Shown piece after piece: positions 35,209 to 43,695 of a stretch of DNA of 64,000 nucleotides (the stretch's first letter is position 1; each line of letters opens with the position of its first letter). The stretch covers positions 3,100,001 to 3,164,000 of the forward strand of contig CP065366.1 of assembly GCA_023206055.1 (NCBI GenBank), read 5' to 3'. Under the pieces are notes generated by a model. The model saw nothing but the letters and a program-made list of their open reading frames with translations, was not told where the DNA came from and made no database searches. The position numbers were made by a program, and so were the translations under genes. Source of the stretch: Vibrio cyclitrophicus. Its GTDB lineage: Bacteria; Pseudomonadota; Gammaproteobacteria; Enterobacterales; Vibrionaceae.

Positions 35209-36825
35209 ATGAACGCAAACCGTGAACATCAGTGTGATGTATTAGTGGTAGGAAGTGGTGCGGCAGGCTTGTCATTAGCCTTACGCGTAGCAGAACATGC
35301 AAAAGTAATTGTATTAAGCAAAGGACCACGCAGCGAAGGATCGACGTATTACGCACAAGGTGGTATCGCCGCGGTGTTCGATGAGTCGGACAGTATTGAG
35401 TCTCATGTAGAGGATACTCAAATAGCTGGGGCTGGGTTATGCGAAGAAGATACAGTTCAATTCATTGCTGAAAATGCTAAAGAGTGTGTGCAATGGCTGA
35501 TTGATGGTGGTGTTCCATTTGATAAAGATGAGAACAGCACAGAAGGCCAACCAAAATATCACCTCACTCGTGAGGGTGGCCACAGTCACCGCAGGATTCT
35601 GCACGCTGCCGATGCAACTGGCATGGCGATGCAAACCTCACTACAAGATAACGTCAACAACCACCCAAATATCGAGATCTTCGAGCGCCACAATGCGCTG
35701 GATTTGATCACTGAAGATAAGGTTGGTGGTTCAAAAGACAAGGTTATTGGTGCCTACATTTGGAACCGTAACCAAGAACACGTTGAAACCGTGCGCGCTA
35801 AATTTGTTGTACTAGCAACTGGCGGCGCTTCAAAGGTTTACCAGTACACCTCAAACCCAGATGTTTCTTCAGGTGATGGTATTGCTATCGCTTGGCGTGC
35901 GGGTTGCCGTGTAGCCAACCTTGAGTTCAACCAGTTCCACCCAACTTGCTTGTTCCACCCAGAAGCGCGTAACTTCCTACTGACGGAAGCACTACGTGGT
36001 GAAGGTGCCTACCTGCGTCGTCCAGACGGTTCTCGCTTCATGAAGGACTTCGATGAGCGCGGTGAACTGGCGCCACGTGATGTGGTTGCTCGTGCGATTG
36101 ACTTCGAAATGAAGCGTTTAGGTGCCGACTGCATGTATGTTGATATCAGCCACAAACCTGAAGAGTTCATCACAGCGCACTTCCCAATGATCCATACTCG
36201 CTTGATGGACTTGGGCATCGATATGACCAAAGAGCCGATCCCTATCGTGCCAGCCGCTCACTACACGTGTGGTGGTGTGATGGTGAATAAACAGGGCCAA
36301 ACCGACCTGACTAACTTGTATGCGATTGGCGAAGTGAGCTACACCGGCTTACACGGTGCAAACCGTATGGCTTCTAACTCATTGCTTGAGTGTGTGGTTT
36401 ACGCATGGGCAGCAGCAAAAGATATCGTTGAGAACATCGACCAATCTCAACTGTGTGCAGAACTGCCAGCATGGGATGAAAGCCAAGTCACCAACAGTGA
36501 TGAAGAAGTTATCATTCAACACAACTGGCACGAACTTCGCCTGTTCATGTGGGATTACATGGGTATTGTTCGAACGGATAAACGACTAGAGCGTGCATTG
36601 CGTCGTATTCAGATGCTGCAACAAGAAACTCATGAGTACTACAGCTACTTCAAGGTTTCAAATAACCTATTAGAACTGCGTAACTTGCTACAGGTAGCAG
36701 AGCTAATGGTTCGCTGTGCAATGCAACGCAAAGAAAGCCGCGGCCTTCACTACACGTTGGATTACCCTGAGCTCGCTAAAGACAGTGGCCCAACGATTTT
36801 GACACCCGAGAAAAACCAGTCTTAA
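35209..36825 (+). CDS. nadB: L-aspartate oxidase NadB
   Basis: FAD enzyme that oxidises L-aspartate to iminoaspartate in NAD synthesis. The 538-residue product begins MNANREHQCDVLVVGSGAAG (FAD-binding GxGxxG) and has EGSTYYAQGGIAAVF, HRILHAADATGMAMQ, FHPTCLFHP and HYTCGGVMVN, all typical of the fumarate reductase/aspartate oxidase family. The frame is open from a TTG at 35164, but ATG 35209 matches the family length (E. coli 540). It is divergent from rpoE, as in many gammaproteobacteria. Confidence 0.96.
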   Translation: MNANREHQCDVLVVGSGAAGLSLALRVAEHAKVIVLSKGPRSEGSTYYAQGGIAAVFDESDSIESHVEDTQIAGAGLCEEDTVQFIAENAKECVQWLIDGGVPFDKDENSTEGQPKYHLTREGGHSHRRILHAADATGMAMQTSLQDNVNNHPNIEIFERHNALDLITEDKVGGSKDKVIGAYIWNRNQEHVETVRAKFVVLATGGASKVYQYTSNPDVSSGDGIAIAWRAGCRVANLEFNQFHPTCLFHPEARNFLLTEALRGEGAYLRRPDGSRFMKDFDERGELAPRDVVARAIDFEMKRLGADCMYVDISHKPEEFITAHFPMIHTRLMDLGIDMTKEPIPIVPAAHYTCGGVMVNKQGQTDLTNLYAIGEVSYTGLHGANRMASNSLLECVVYAWAAAKDIVENIDQSQLCAELPAWDESQVTNSDEEVIIQHNWHELRLFMWDYMGIVRTDKRLERALRRIQMLQQETHEYYSYFKVSNNLLELRNLLQVAELMVRCAMQRKESRGLHYTLDYPELAKDSGPTILTPEKNQS

Positions 36826-36877
36826 TTTTTGGTTAAACGTGATTAACGAATTAGTCGCCAGAGAAAAGTAATTAAAT

Positions 36878-36908
36878 GAAGGGAGCCGAGAGCTCCCTTT
36901 TCTTTTAT
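36878..36908 (+). terminator. nadB terminator
   Basis: GGGAGC-CGAGA-GCTCCC (36881-36897) followed by TTTTCTTTT. It lies 55 bp after nadB, in the gap to convergent ygfX. Confidence 0.88.
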
Positions 36909-36942
36909 CTAGTACTTTCTTTCATCGAATAATTTAGCTTAT

Positions 36943-37362
36943 CTAGCGTGCTCGTTGTAAGTTCACCAGAAAGTTACGATATTCACGTTCGCAACAGCTG
37001 TCCCGCCAAAGCAGTACCGAATATCCACATTCAAACTGCAATTTAACGAAGAACTGCGCCCAGATCCGATCAACGGACTTGAGTCGGTAAGTTCGGTCAT
37101 TGAGTCGAATATCACCATCCTCTTTGTAATCAAAACGTCCATGAGCACTGTTTAACATCATATGGTTGTTTCTGAACAAACGGATCATCAAAGCTAAGCA
37201 GTAAAGGCTGGCGGTAAGTGGAATAGAAGACAGGACGATGAAAAACAAAAGGCACCCAAAAATAGTGCCTTTTGCAAATAATGCGGAATATGAAGGGTTA
37301 AGCTGAAGCCTAACGAACCTTGCTGAGGTTATGCGCGACAATTTTATCAACCATTGATGCAT
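36943..37362 (-). CDS. ygfX: YgfX family membrane protein (CptA-type)
   Basis: Small inner-membrane protein next to sdhE. E. coli YgfX has been described as a toxin acting on cytoskeletal proteins and as a partner of SdhE. The product of up to 139 residues has two adjacent hydrophobic segments (about 30-66, LFAKGTIFGCLLFFIVLSS and LTASLYCLALMIRLF) and a soluble C-terminal part. The ATG at 37362 overlaps sdhE by 53 bp; no clear ribosome site is seen and the true start may be a nearby TTG. Identity rests mainly on neighbourhood and topology. Confidence 0.7.
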   Translation of the reverse strand: MHQWLIKLSRITSARFVRLQLNPSYSALFAKGTIFGCLLFFIVLSSIPLTASLYCLALMIRLFRNNHMMLNSAHGRFDYKEDGDIRLNDRTYRLKSVDRIWAQFFVKLQFECGYSVLLWRDSCCEREYRNFLVNLQRAR

Positions 37363-37570
37363 GACCTAGGTTTTCACTGCGCCCGTGTCCCATCACCCAA
37401 GTAAACAAATCTGGGTCATCACACTCTAATAGAGAAACAAACTCGCGCTGTTCCTGCTCTTGCAATGAATCAAAACACTCTTCGAAAAATGGCATGATGA
37501 CTACATCAAGTTCTAACATGCCGCGACGGCAACCCCATTTAATTCGTGCTTTCTGCTCTGCAGTGTACAT
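37310..37570 (-). CDS. sdhE: FAD assembly factor SdhE
   Basis: Small protein that promotes covalent FAD attachment to succinate dehydrogenase SdhA. The 86-residue product has the RGMLELD signature (RGxxE, residues 16-22), followed by VVIMPFFEECFDSL and CDDPDLFTWVMG, all typical of the YgfY/SdhE family. It overlaps ygfX and is divergent from ygfZ, the same arrangement as E. coli ygfX-sdhE-ygfZ. Confidence 0.95.
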   Translation of the reverse strand: MYTAEQKARIKWGCRRGMLELDVVIMPFFEECFDSLQEQEQREFVSLLECDDPDLFTWVMGHGRSENLGHASMVDKIVAHNLSKVR

Positions 37571-37737
37571 TGGCTATCCTCACCTATAATTTTTCTTTCT
37601 CGGAGTGTAACAAGTCATACGCTCTGCAACTACTATGTGAGTCACAGTCCCTATCTAAGCTCACAAAAAAACCTAGGCTGACAAAGAAACAGAACCGGAT
37701 TAACATAGAGCCAAATAAAATTCTTAGGAAAGATAAA

Positions 37738-38709
37738 ATGGATTGGAAAAACACATTTCAGCCGCACGCTCATACGCAAAATGACTCGCTTCCAGGACTG
37801 ATGATGACACACGTGTCAGATTGGAGCGCTATTACCATGGTAGGCGATGACAAAAAATCGTACCTGCAAGGTCAAGTAACGTGCGACGTCGTGACTCTTC
37901 CTAATGATGAATCCACATTAGGCGCACACTGTGATGCAAAAGGAAAGGTATGGAGTATCTTCCGTTTGTTCCATCACAACGGTGGCTACGCACTCATGCA
38001 ACCTAAATCTGCGATTGAAGTAGAGCTGGTCGAAATCAAAAAATACGCCGTATTCTCTAAGGTTGATATTGAGCAAACGACAGATGTTGTTATCGGTGTG
38101 ATGGGTGTGTCTGCTAATCAATACATTGCTTCTATTTCAGAAAGCCAAGGTAATGTACGTGCTATCTCTGGTGGCACAGCAGTTCAAGTCTCTGACAACC
38201 GTTGGGCTCTACTTGTTACGCAAGAAGCAGCCGAAGCCTTGCTATCAAACAGCACAGCAGAAAAAGTATCGGAAGCGCTTTGGCAGTATCATGAAATTCT
38301 TGATGCTCAACCGAACCTATCAAAAGCAGAGCAAAACGAACACATTCCTCAAGCACTTAACCTGCAAGCAATTGGCGGTATCAGCTTTTCAAAAGGCTGC
38401 TACACAGGTCAAGAAACGGTTGCTCGTGCTAAGTACCGTGGCATGAACAAGCGTGAGATGCGCATTGTTTCTGGAACGACTTCAGATGTACTGTCTCTTG
38501 AGAATACGATTGAACTAGAACGCAGCGTGGGTGAAAACTGGCGTGGTGCAGGCCGACTATTAAACGTCTATCAATTTACTGATAATCAGGCGATTGGTTT
38601 GATGGTGTTGCCAAACAACCTTGATGACGATGTTCAACTTCGATTGACTGCGCAACCTGACCAAATATGGAACATTCTGCCACTGCCTTACAGCCTTGAC
38701 GAAGAGTAG
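37738..38709 (+). CDS. ygfZ: tRNA-modifying / Fe-S cluster protein YgfZ
   Basis: Folate-binding protein needed for several iron-sulfur enzymes such as MiaB. The 323-residue product has the aminomethyltransferase-like fold and the family signature KGCYTGQETVARAKYRG (Cys about residue 221). The ATG at 37738 has an AGGAAAG site; the frame open from 37546 overlaps divergent sdhE and is not YgfZ-like. Its stop lies 5 bp before the GTG of the next gene. Confidence 0.95.
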   Translation: MDWKNTFQPHAHTQNDSLPGLMMTHVSDWSAITMVGDDKKSYLQGQVTCDVVTLPNDESTLGAHCDAKGKVWSIFRLFHHNGGYALMQPKSAIEVELVEIKKYAVFSKVDIEQTTDVVIGVMGVSANQYIASISESQGNVRAISGGTAVQVSDNRWALLVTQEAAEALLSNSTAEKVSEALWQYHEILDAQPNLSKAEQNEHIPQALNLQAIGGISFSKGCYTGQETVARAKYRGMNKREMRIVSGTTSDVLSLENTIELERSVGENWRGAGRLLNVYQFTDNQAIGLMVLPNNLDDDVQLRLTAQPDQIWNILPLPYSLDEE

Positions 38710-38713
38710 CCAC

Positions 38714-39175
38714 GTGGAAACACTGATTACACAATGGTTAGATCAACAGCAGGTGGACTACCGCCTGTTGATGCAAAGCAAACCAACCACCAGCATCGAA
38801 GAAACAGCGCAAGAACGAGGCATCGATGCCTCTCAAATGGTCAAGTGCATCCTACTCAAGGATATGGGAAACCAGTATGCGTTGGCTTGTATTGCAGGTG
38901 ATCGCTCTGTCGACCCTAAGAAAGTACGCTCGGTACTGAATTGCCGCCGAATGACCTGCGTATCACTGAAAGATGTTGAATCCATCACTGGCTTTAAAGC
39001 TGGGTGTGTTGGGCCGCTTGCTCTGAAGAGACACATGCCGATCATTTTTGATCCTTCTCTGCAGAACAACGCATTCGTGACGATCAGCTCTGGCGATCGA
39101 ATGGCTGGCGTCGCACTGGATCTCGATGATCTTATGGCGCTATGTGCACCGACCGTCGCTGACATCTGTCGATGA
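38714..39175 (+). CDS. YbaK/EbsC-family aminoacyl-tRNA deacylase
   Basis: Family members hydrolyse mischarged tRNAs, for example Cys- or Ala-tRNA-Pro. The 153-residue product shows the family pattern: SIEETAQERGIDASQMVKCILLK (in two blocks) with the conserved lysine, ALACIAGDRSVDPKKV, GCVGPLAL and a C-terminal DDLMALCAPTVADIC. The start is taken as GTG 38714, eight bases after GAAGAG within the ygfZ end; a TTG at 38696 is possible. It is probably co-transcribed with ygfZ. The exact substrate subfamily cannot be set from sequence alone. Confidence 0.85.
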   Translation: METLITQWLDQQQVDYRLLMQSKPTTSIEETAQERGIDASQMVKCILLKDMGNQYALACIAGDRSVDPKKVRSVLNCRRMTCVSLKDVESITGFKAGCVGPLALKRHMPIIFDPSLQNNAFVTISSGDRMAGVALDLDDLMALCAPTVADICR

Positions 39176-39199
39176 TCGTTCGAACGCATCATGCTTCGC

Positions 39200-39450
39200 A
39201 AACTTCATTTAAATATTTCATTGAGTACATTTTTAGTGTGAGGTTCGTCATAAGAAGAACACATCATTATTAAATAGTTAATCAAAATAAAAGCATAAGT
39301 AGTCACGAGGTTAAATCTGCGTTATTGTAAATTTACTGACTAGCTACTAAGCAAATCAGTACAAGTGAATCCACTGAGTAACATCAGTATCCACTTTTGT
39401 GTAATGCATCTGTGACTATTCGCCCGTTTTAGACGGGCTTTTTTTTGTCC
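39200..39450 (+). ncRNA. Possible small RNA or long 3' untranslated region ending at a strong terminator
   Basis: A clear intrinsic terminator (stem GCCCGT...ACGGGC at about 39422-39438, then T8) lies 250 bp after the YbaK-type gene with no open reading frame in between. Either the ygfZ operon has a long 3' UTR or an independent sRNA ends here. No promoter could be placed with confidence, and the sequence does not resemble the Vibrio sRNAs I know (Qrr, CsrB/C/D, RyhB, VrrA, Spot 42). Confidence 0.35.
39420..39447 (+). terminator. Intrinsic terminator after the YbaK-type gene
   Basis: GCCCGT-TTTAG-ACGGGC followed by eight T. Confidence 0.88.
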
Positions 39451-39650
39451 GAAATTTACAATTTGATTACACAAACAAAAAAATCCCGCCTATTCTTATA
39501 CTTGTAACATTATCACTGCTTAATACCGAACAGGAAAGTTCACGGCAGTTCACTACTCAGTATTATTTTGGGGAGGAGCTCACGTAAAAATAGATATTTA
39601 CTGAAGAAAGTGCTTAGAACAGCACAAATATCTAATTAACGTCAACTCTA

Positions 39651-39709
39651 CTGCATATTACTCCATGCTTATCACAATTATTATCTCGGAGTTTTTCTAT
39701 AATATGCAG
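39651..39709 (+). promoter_or_regulatory. Inverted repeat over the ytfK promoter
   Basis: CTGCATATTA (39651-39660) and TAATATGCAG (39700-39709) are perfect complements, extended inward by CTCC (39661-39664) and GGAG (39688-39691). The right arm overlaps a TATAAT -10 (39698-39703), which would start transcription about 27 bp before ytfK. The repeat could be an operator pair or a hairpin. The rest of the 39448-39650 stretch shows no gene. Confidence 0.6.
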
Positions 39710-39736
39710 GCTAGGTAAATATAAGGATAATTAAGA

Positions 39737-39943
39737 ATGAGACTGTTTAAGCGCTATACACCGAGTATGATAGCTAAACATGTAAGTCGACTTTTCAAAG
39801 GACGAATCTACATTTACGGCGTAGGAAAATTTGAATTTGATAATGGTAAGCTAGTGCTGCCAGACCGAGCAGAAAAGCGTCATTTTCAAACAGTGAAAGA
39901 AATAAATAGTGAAATCATGAAACTGCGCTGCGCGTACGCATGA
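39737..39943 (+). CDS. ytfK: YtfK (DUF1107) stringent-response modulator
   Basis: In E. coli YtfK binds SpoT and promotes (p)ppGpp accumulation under phosphate or fatty-acid starvation. This 68-residue product has the same length as E. coli YtfK and matches it through the family pattern RLFKRYTPSMIAKHVSRLF, GRIYIYGVGKFEFDNGKL and a C-terminal VKEINSEIMKLR. A good ribosome site (AAGGAT) precedes the ATG. It is monocistronic, with its own promoter and a bidirectional terminator shared with ubiI. Identity is from family memory and is strong for such a short protein. Confidence 0.88.
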   Translation: MRLFKRYTPSMIAKHVSRLFKGRIYIYGVGKFEFDNGKLVLPDRAEKRHFQTVKEINSEIMKLRCAYA

Positions 39944-39967
39944 CCTGACTATCTACAGAATTAAAAA

Positions 39968-40001
39968 CAAAAAGGGTTGGCATAATGCCAACCCTTTTTT
40001 C
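39968..40001. terminator. Bidirectional terminator between ytfK and ubiI
   Basis: AGGGTTGGCATAATGCCAACCCT palindrome (about 39973-39995) flanked by A-run and T6. It serves ytfK on plus and ubiI on minus. Confidence 0.9.
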
Positions 40002-40054
40002 GTATCAATTTTCGTATCAATGATGATTCGATAAATCACCAGAACACGATGTCA

Positions 40055-41278
40055 CTATCGATGAGCCACAGGACGCTTAGCTAAGTCAGGAAGATTGCCT
40101 GACAAGCCCAATGCGCGCTTCATGATCTCATCTTTCGCACCCGGTAATTGGCCCGCTAGCTTCATACCGATACCACGAATCAGCTTCTTAGCCGGGTTAT
40201 CGCCTTCAAACAGATCTTTAAAGCCTTGCATTGAAGCAATCATCTTCGCCGCTTCTGCTTTTCTCCAGCGCTCATAACCGCGTAGGTTACGCTTGGTACC
40301 AATGTCCTCACCTGCAGACCATAGCTTTAACAGCTCTTGCGCTAAGCTTGCTGCGTCTAATAGGCCAAGGTTCACGCCCTGCCCTGCTAATGGGTGAATG
40401 GTATGAGCAGCATCACCAACCAAAGCCACACGCTCTACCGCAAAGTCACGCGCATAACGCATGCGCAATGGGAAGGCAAAACGGTCACCAACCACTTCGC
40501 ATAATCCAAGCTTCGAGTCGAACTCTGCCGTTAGCTGCTTATTAAAATCAGCATCCGACATGGATACCAGCTTCTCGGCACGGTTTGGTTCCGTAGACCA
40601 AACAATCGAGCTCATGTTGCTTGGTTGCATTGGTAAGAATGCCAACGGACCTTGAGGTGTGAATATTTGACGAGCAACGCTGTGGTGCGGCTCTGTGGTT
40701 TTGATGTTCGCGACAATCGCACTGTGTCCGTAATCCCAATGTGTTAATGGGATATCTTGCTGTTTACGAACCCAAGAGTTTGCGCCGTCCGCTCCAACAA
40801 CTAACTTAGCTGTCAGTGCTTGACCATTGTCCAATGTTAACCAGGCTTCACTTTCACCAATCGCCATCGTTTTGCACGTTGCGGGCATGTACAGGCTGAC
40901 ATTGCCTTGCTTCTTAACCTGATCAAGCAGTGCTAGTTGAATCACACGGTTTTCAACGATATGACCAAGATTAGGCTGAGCCAAGCGTGTCGAGTCAAAC
41001 TCAATACGAGCAAAGCTGTCTTGCTCCCACACTTCCATCGCTTGATACGGTGCAGCTCGTCTTTGTTCGATACCTTGCCATGCACCTAGGTTACGAAGAA
41101 TCACTTCACTAGAACGACTCAACGCGGACACACGTACGTCAGGCAATTCACTAAGCCCCTCGCTGGGAGTTCTGCCTTCAATGATAGCAATTCTTAAGTC
41201 ACTGTCTTTCAGGGCAGCAGCGAGCGCTAGGCCAACCATGCCACCACCAACAATCGCGATATCAACACTTTGCATCAT
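40055..41278 (-). CDS. ubiI: 2-octaprenylphenol hydroxylase UbiI (VisC)
   Basis: FAD monooxygenase for C5 hydroxylation in ubiquinone synthesis. The 407-residue product begins MMQSVDIAIVGGGMVGLALA (FAD dinucleotide-binding), and has HIVENRVIQLALL, VVGADGANSWVR (DG motif), and LVGDAAHTIHPLAGQGVNLG. It is closest in pattern to E. coli UbiI rather than UbiF. ATGs at 41278 and 41275 are both possible. It lies 11 bp downstream of ubiH and ends the operon ygfB-ubiH-ubiI. Confidence 0.94.
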   Translation of the reverse strand: MMQSVDIAIVGGGMVGLALAAALKDSDLRIAIIEGRTPSEGLSELPDVRVSALSRSSEVILRNLGAWQGIEQRRAAPYQAMEVWEQDSFARIEFDSTRLAQPNLGHIVENRVIQLALLDQVKKQGNVSLYMPATCKTMAIGESEAWLTLDNGQALTAKLVVGADGANSWVRKQQDIPLTHWDYGHSAIVANIKTTEPHHSVARQIFTPQGPLAFLPMQPSNMSSIVWSTEPNRAEKLVSMSDADFNKQLTAEFDSKLGLCEVVGDRFAFPLRMRYARDFAVERVALVGDAAHTIHPLAGQGVNLGLLDAASLAQELLKLWSAGEDIGTKRNLRGYERWRKAEAAKMIASMQGFKDLFEGDNPAKKLIRGIGMKLAGQLPGAKDEIMKRALGLSGNLPDLAKRPVAHR

Positions 41279-41289
41279 TAATTATTACC

Positions 41290-42468
41290 TTATCTTTCTA
41301 CTAGGCCAAGCGTATGACGCAAAAGTGGACCTTTAAGTGGTGGAAGGTTATCTATTACGGCTAACCCAAGATTACGCCCAATGCGAGCGGTCATAAAATC
41401 GTTTGAGAACAGATGAACTAGGCTTGAAGTCAGCGTGATCGTTGCATCTCTGTCTTGTTCTCTACGCTTTCTAAAGTTAACAAGACCACGGTAACGACCC
41501 ACATCATCCAGTTGGTTACATAACTCTTCCGCCAAGGAAGCCACATCTCGAATACCTAGGTTAAAGCCTTGCCCTGCAATTGGGTGAAGCGTTTGAGCGG
41601 CATTACCAACAATGGCAAATCGATGAGAGATATTCTGCTGGCGATGACGAAGAATTAATGGGTAACTCGCACGCTTGCCGACTTTTTCTAATCGACCCAA
41701 TCGCCAACCAAAATCTTTCTGCAGTTGCTCAAGAAATTCATTATCGCTTAAAGCGGTGACTTGCTGCGCTTGCTCTGGTGGAAGGCACCAAACCAGAGAC
41801 AAACGGTTACCACTCATAGGTAGTAGAGCAACTGGCCCATGATGAGTAAAACGCTCAAACGCACGACCTTGATGAGGTTCACTCGCCATGATATTGGCAA
41901 TCACAGCGACCTGTTCAAAGTCATGTTCAGTCAATGGGATATTGAGTTGCTGACAACAGGTTGAGATTGCACCGTCAGCCGCAACCAGTAACTTAGTCGT
42001 TATGGTTTGCCCACTGTTGAGGTCAATAGTCGTCAGTGATTCACTTCGTTCGACTTTCGCTACCGAATCCGGGCAAAGCATCGTAATGGTCGCTTCTGAT
42101 TCAAGTTTCTGTTGATAGATTCGACCCACATCTGCCAACTCGACCACGTAGCCAAGCGCATCTACAGCAAGCTCTTCACTGTAGATGTCTGTCATTCCGG
42201 CATGCCCACGATCCGATACATGGATATCTTTAATCGGGGTCGCTACCGGAGCGATAGATTGCCACAAGCGCAATGAATCTAGAATCTGTACCGTGCCATA
42301 AGACAAAGCGATCGAACGAGAATCAAAACCAGGGTGAGCTTGATGATCAACCTGATAAGGCTCAACGACCGCAATCGACAACGAACCTTGGCTTAGGTGA
42401 TTCAGAGCAAGGGCTAAGGTTGCCCCTGCCATTGCGCCACCAGCAATTACAACATCATACTGAGCCAT
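41290..42468 (-). CDS. ubiH: 2-octaprenyl-6-methoxyphenol hydroxylase UbiH
   Basis: FAD monooxygenase for C1 hydroxylation in ubiquinone synthesis. The 392-residue product has the GGAMAGATLALAL FAD motif, HPGFDSRSIALSYGT, HVSDRGHAGMTD, VAADGAISTC, and VGNAAQTLHPIAGQGFNLG, closely following E. coli UbiH. Tandem ATGs at 42471 and 42468; the GAGG site spacing favours the second. In E. coli pepP lies just upstream; here ygfB is immediately upstream. Confidence 0.95.
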   Translation of the reverse strand: MAQYDVVIAGGAMAGATLALALNHLSQGSLSIAVVEPYQVDHQAHPGFDSRSIALSYGTVQILDSLRLWQSIAPVATPIKDIHVSDRGHAGMTDIYSEELAVDALGYVVELADVGRIYQQKLESEATITMLCPDSVAKVERSESLTTIDLNSGQTITTKLLVAADGAISTCCQQLNIPLTEHDFEQVAVIANIMASEPHQGRAFERFTHHGPVALLPMSGNRLSLVWCLPPEQAQQVTALSDNEFLEQLQKDFGWRLGRLEKVGKRASYPLILRHRQQNISHRFAIVGNAAQTLHPIAGQGFNLGIRDVASLAEELCNQLDDVGRYRGLVNFRKRREQDRDATITLTSSLVHLFSNDFMTARIGRNLGLAVIDNLPPLKGPLLRHTLGLVER

Positions 42469-42492
42469 CATAACCTCAAACCGGCCAACGAA

Positions 42493-43068
42493 TTAATGAA
42501 TGGTAGGCGCCGCATCTTCAGATGGGCGAGCACCAAATTCCGCATGAATCGTTAGTGCACACGCTTTTACATGCTCAATAACGTGTTCTAGAAGCTGCGC
42601 TTGCTCTTCCATATCATCTTCTTCATCAATGCCTAGCTTTGCCATCTCTTCAAGATCAGCTAGTGCTTCTTTAGCGCTGTCAGACGCTTTGTTCAATTGA
42701 GCGCCAACCAAGCCTAAACCAGAAATGAAATGGTTAATCCAATCAGACACACCATCAGCAAGATCAAACACGCTCGCGCTTGCATCTTCATCCGGCAGTA
42801 ACATAGATAATTCCATGCCTGAGCCTGTGATTTCACTGGTTGTGACTTTCAGTGTTGCTTCCGCTAGCGTTAGCGCGCGATCTGGCCAACCCATGCCTTC
42901 ATTGGTGTAATCGAAGATCAGTGGTTGCCAACTTTTATCTGCGAGGCTTAAGCCTCCGCTTAACATACCCGTTAATAAACCGTGCATCTCAGCAGGGGTT
43001 ACGGCTAGACTTGCCGATTGAAGTTCAGTCGCAACCGTTAGGTAGTCAGGTAAAGTAGTTTCGCTCAT
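42493..43068 (-). CDS. ygfB: YgfB (UPF0149) family protein
   Basis: Soluble all-alpha family protein; in Pseudomonas aeruginosa the homologue influences an amidase and beta-lactam resistance, but no activity is settled. The 191-residue product has the family pattern TPAEMHGLLTGMLSGG (about 23-38) and DGVSDWINHFISGLGL (about 104-119), and an acidic C-terminus with IDEEDDMEEQ. It heads the ubiH-ubiI operon and is divergent from zapA, as in E. coli. Confidence 0.93.
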   Translation of the reverse strand: MSETTLPDYLTVATELQSASLAVTPAEMHGLLTGMLSGGLSLADKSWQPLIFDYTNEGMGWPDRALTLAEATLKVTTSEITGSGMELSMLLPDEDASASVFDLADGVSDWINHFISGLGLVGAQLNKASDSAKEALADLEEMAKLGIDEEDDMEEQAQLLEHVIEHVKACALTIHAEFGARPSEDAAPTIH

Positions 43069-43376
43069 CAGATAGCTCGCTCAGTTATTCTTTATATCGA
43101 TAGTATAATCGTACCACTTCACCCCAATTCTGGTAAGCGTCGATCCCTAGCAATTGAAGGATGACTGACTACCAATTGTTCAATTTGCTGAATTACTGTG
43201 TGCTCAAGCTCTCATTTACAAACAGTCACTCTGAAAAGCTTGAATCTTAATAGCGGTTTACCTATAGTTTCTCCCTCAGAGGAGATTGCTTCCTCATCGG
43301 TACTTGCACTTTTTCTTTTTCAAAAAATGGCGAAGGGCAACAGCCTTAAAATAGCGCGTTAAAGAGTTCATCCATC
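43069..43376. other. ygfB-zapA divergent promoter region
   Basis: No gene seen in 308 bp. On the minus strand a TATACT -10-like hexamer (plus about 43102-43107) lies 35 bp before ygfB. A short GAGGA/TCCTC inverted repeat occurs near 43280-43297 on the zapA side. Promoter placement is tentative. Confidence 0.4.
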
Positions 43377-43685
43377 ATGAGTAATCAAGCGGTAGACGTT
43401 GAAATATTAGGAAAACTGACTCGAGTGAATTGTCCACCAGGGCAAGAAGAGTCATTGATTGCAGCGGCGGCCGATCTTGATAATCGATTGAAAGAGATGG
43501 CTGAACGTACTAAAGTAACCAATGAAGTGAAGCTGCTGACTATCGCAGCTCTGAATATTTGCTATGAATTGCAAACCAAGAAGTTTGAAGCAAATGATGA
43601 ACAAAACGCACTGACCGAGCGAATGGAACAGCTCACGACATCACTTTCAGATGTCCTCAGTAAAGTTAAGCACGGACAGCAATAG
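43377..43685 (+). CDS. zapA: Cell division protein ZapA
   Basis: Binds and bundles FtsZ at the division ring. The 102-residue product has the family N-terminal segment VDVEILGKLTRVNCPPGQEE (about 6-25), the NEVKLLTIAALNICYEL helix (about 49-65) and a C-terminal coiled coil. It is followed by 6S RNA and fau, the widely conserved arrangement. Confidence 0.95.
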   Translation: MSNQAVDVEILGKLTRVNCPPGQEESLIAAAADLDNRLKEMAERTKVTNEVKLLTIAALNICYELQTKKFEANDEQNALTERMEQLTTSLSDVLSKVKHGQQ

Positions 43686-43695
43686 CGTACACAAA

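Noticed and set aside
39480..39520. Possible Pho box upstream of ytfK (TTGTAAC...TCACTGC)
   Set aside because: Too many mismatches to the CTGTCAT repeats, and it is more than 180 bp from the likely promoter.
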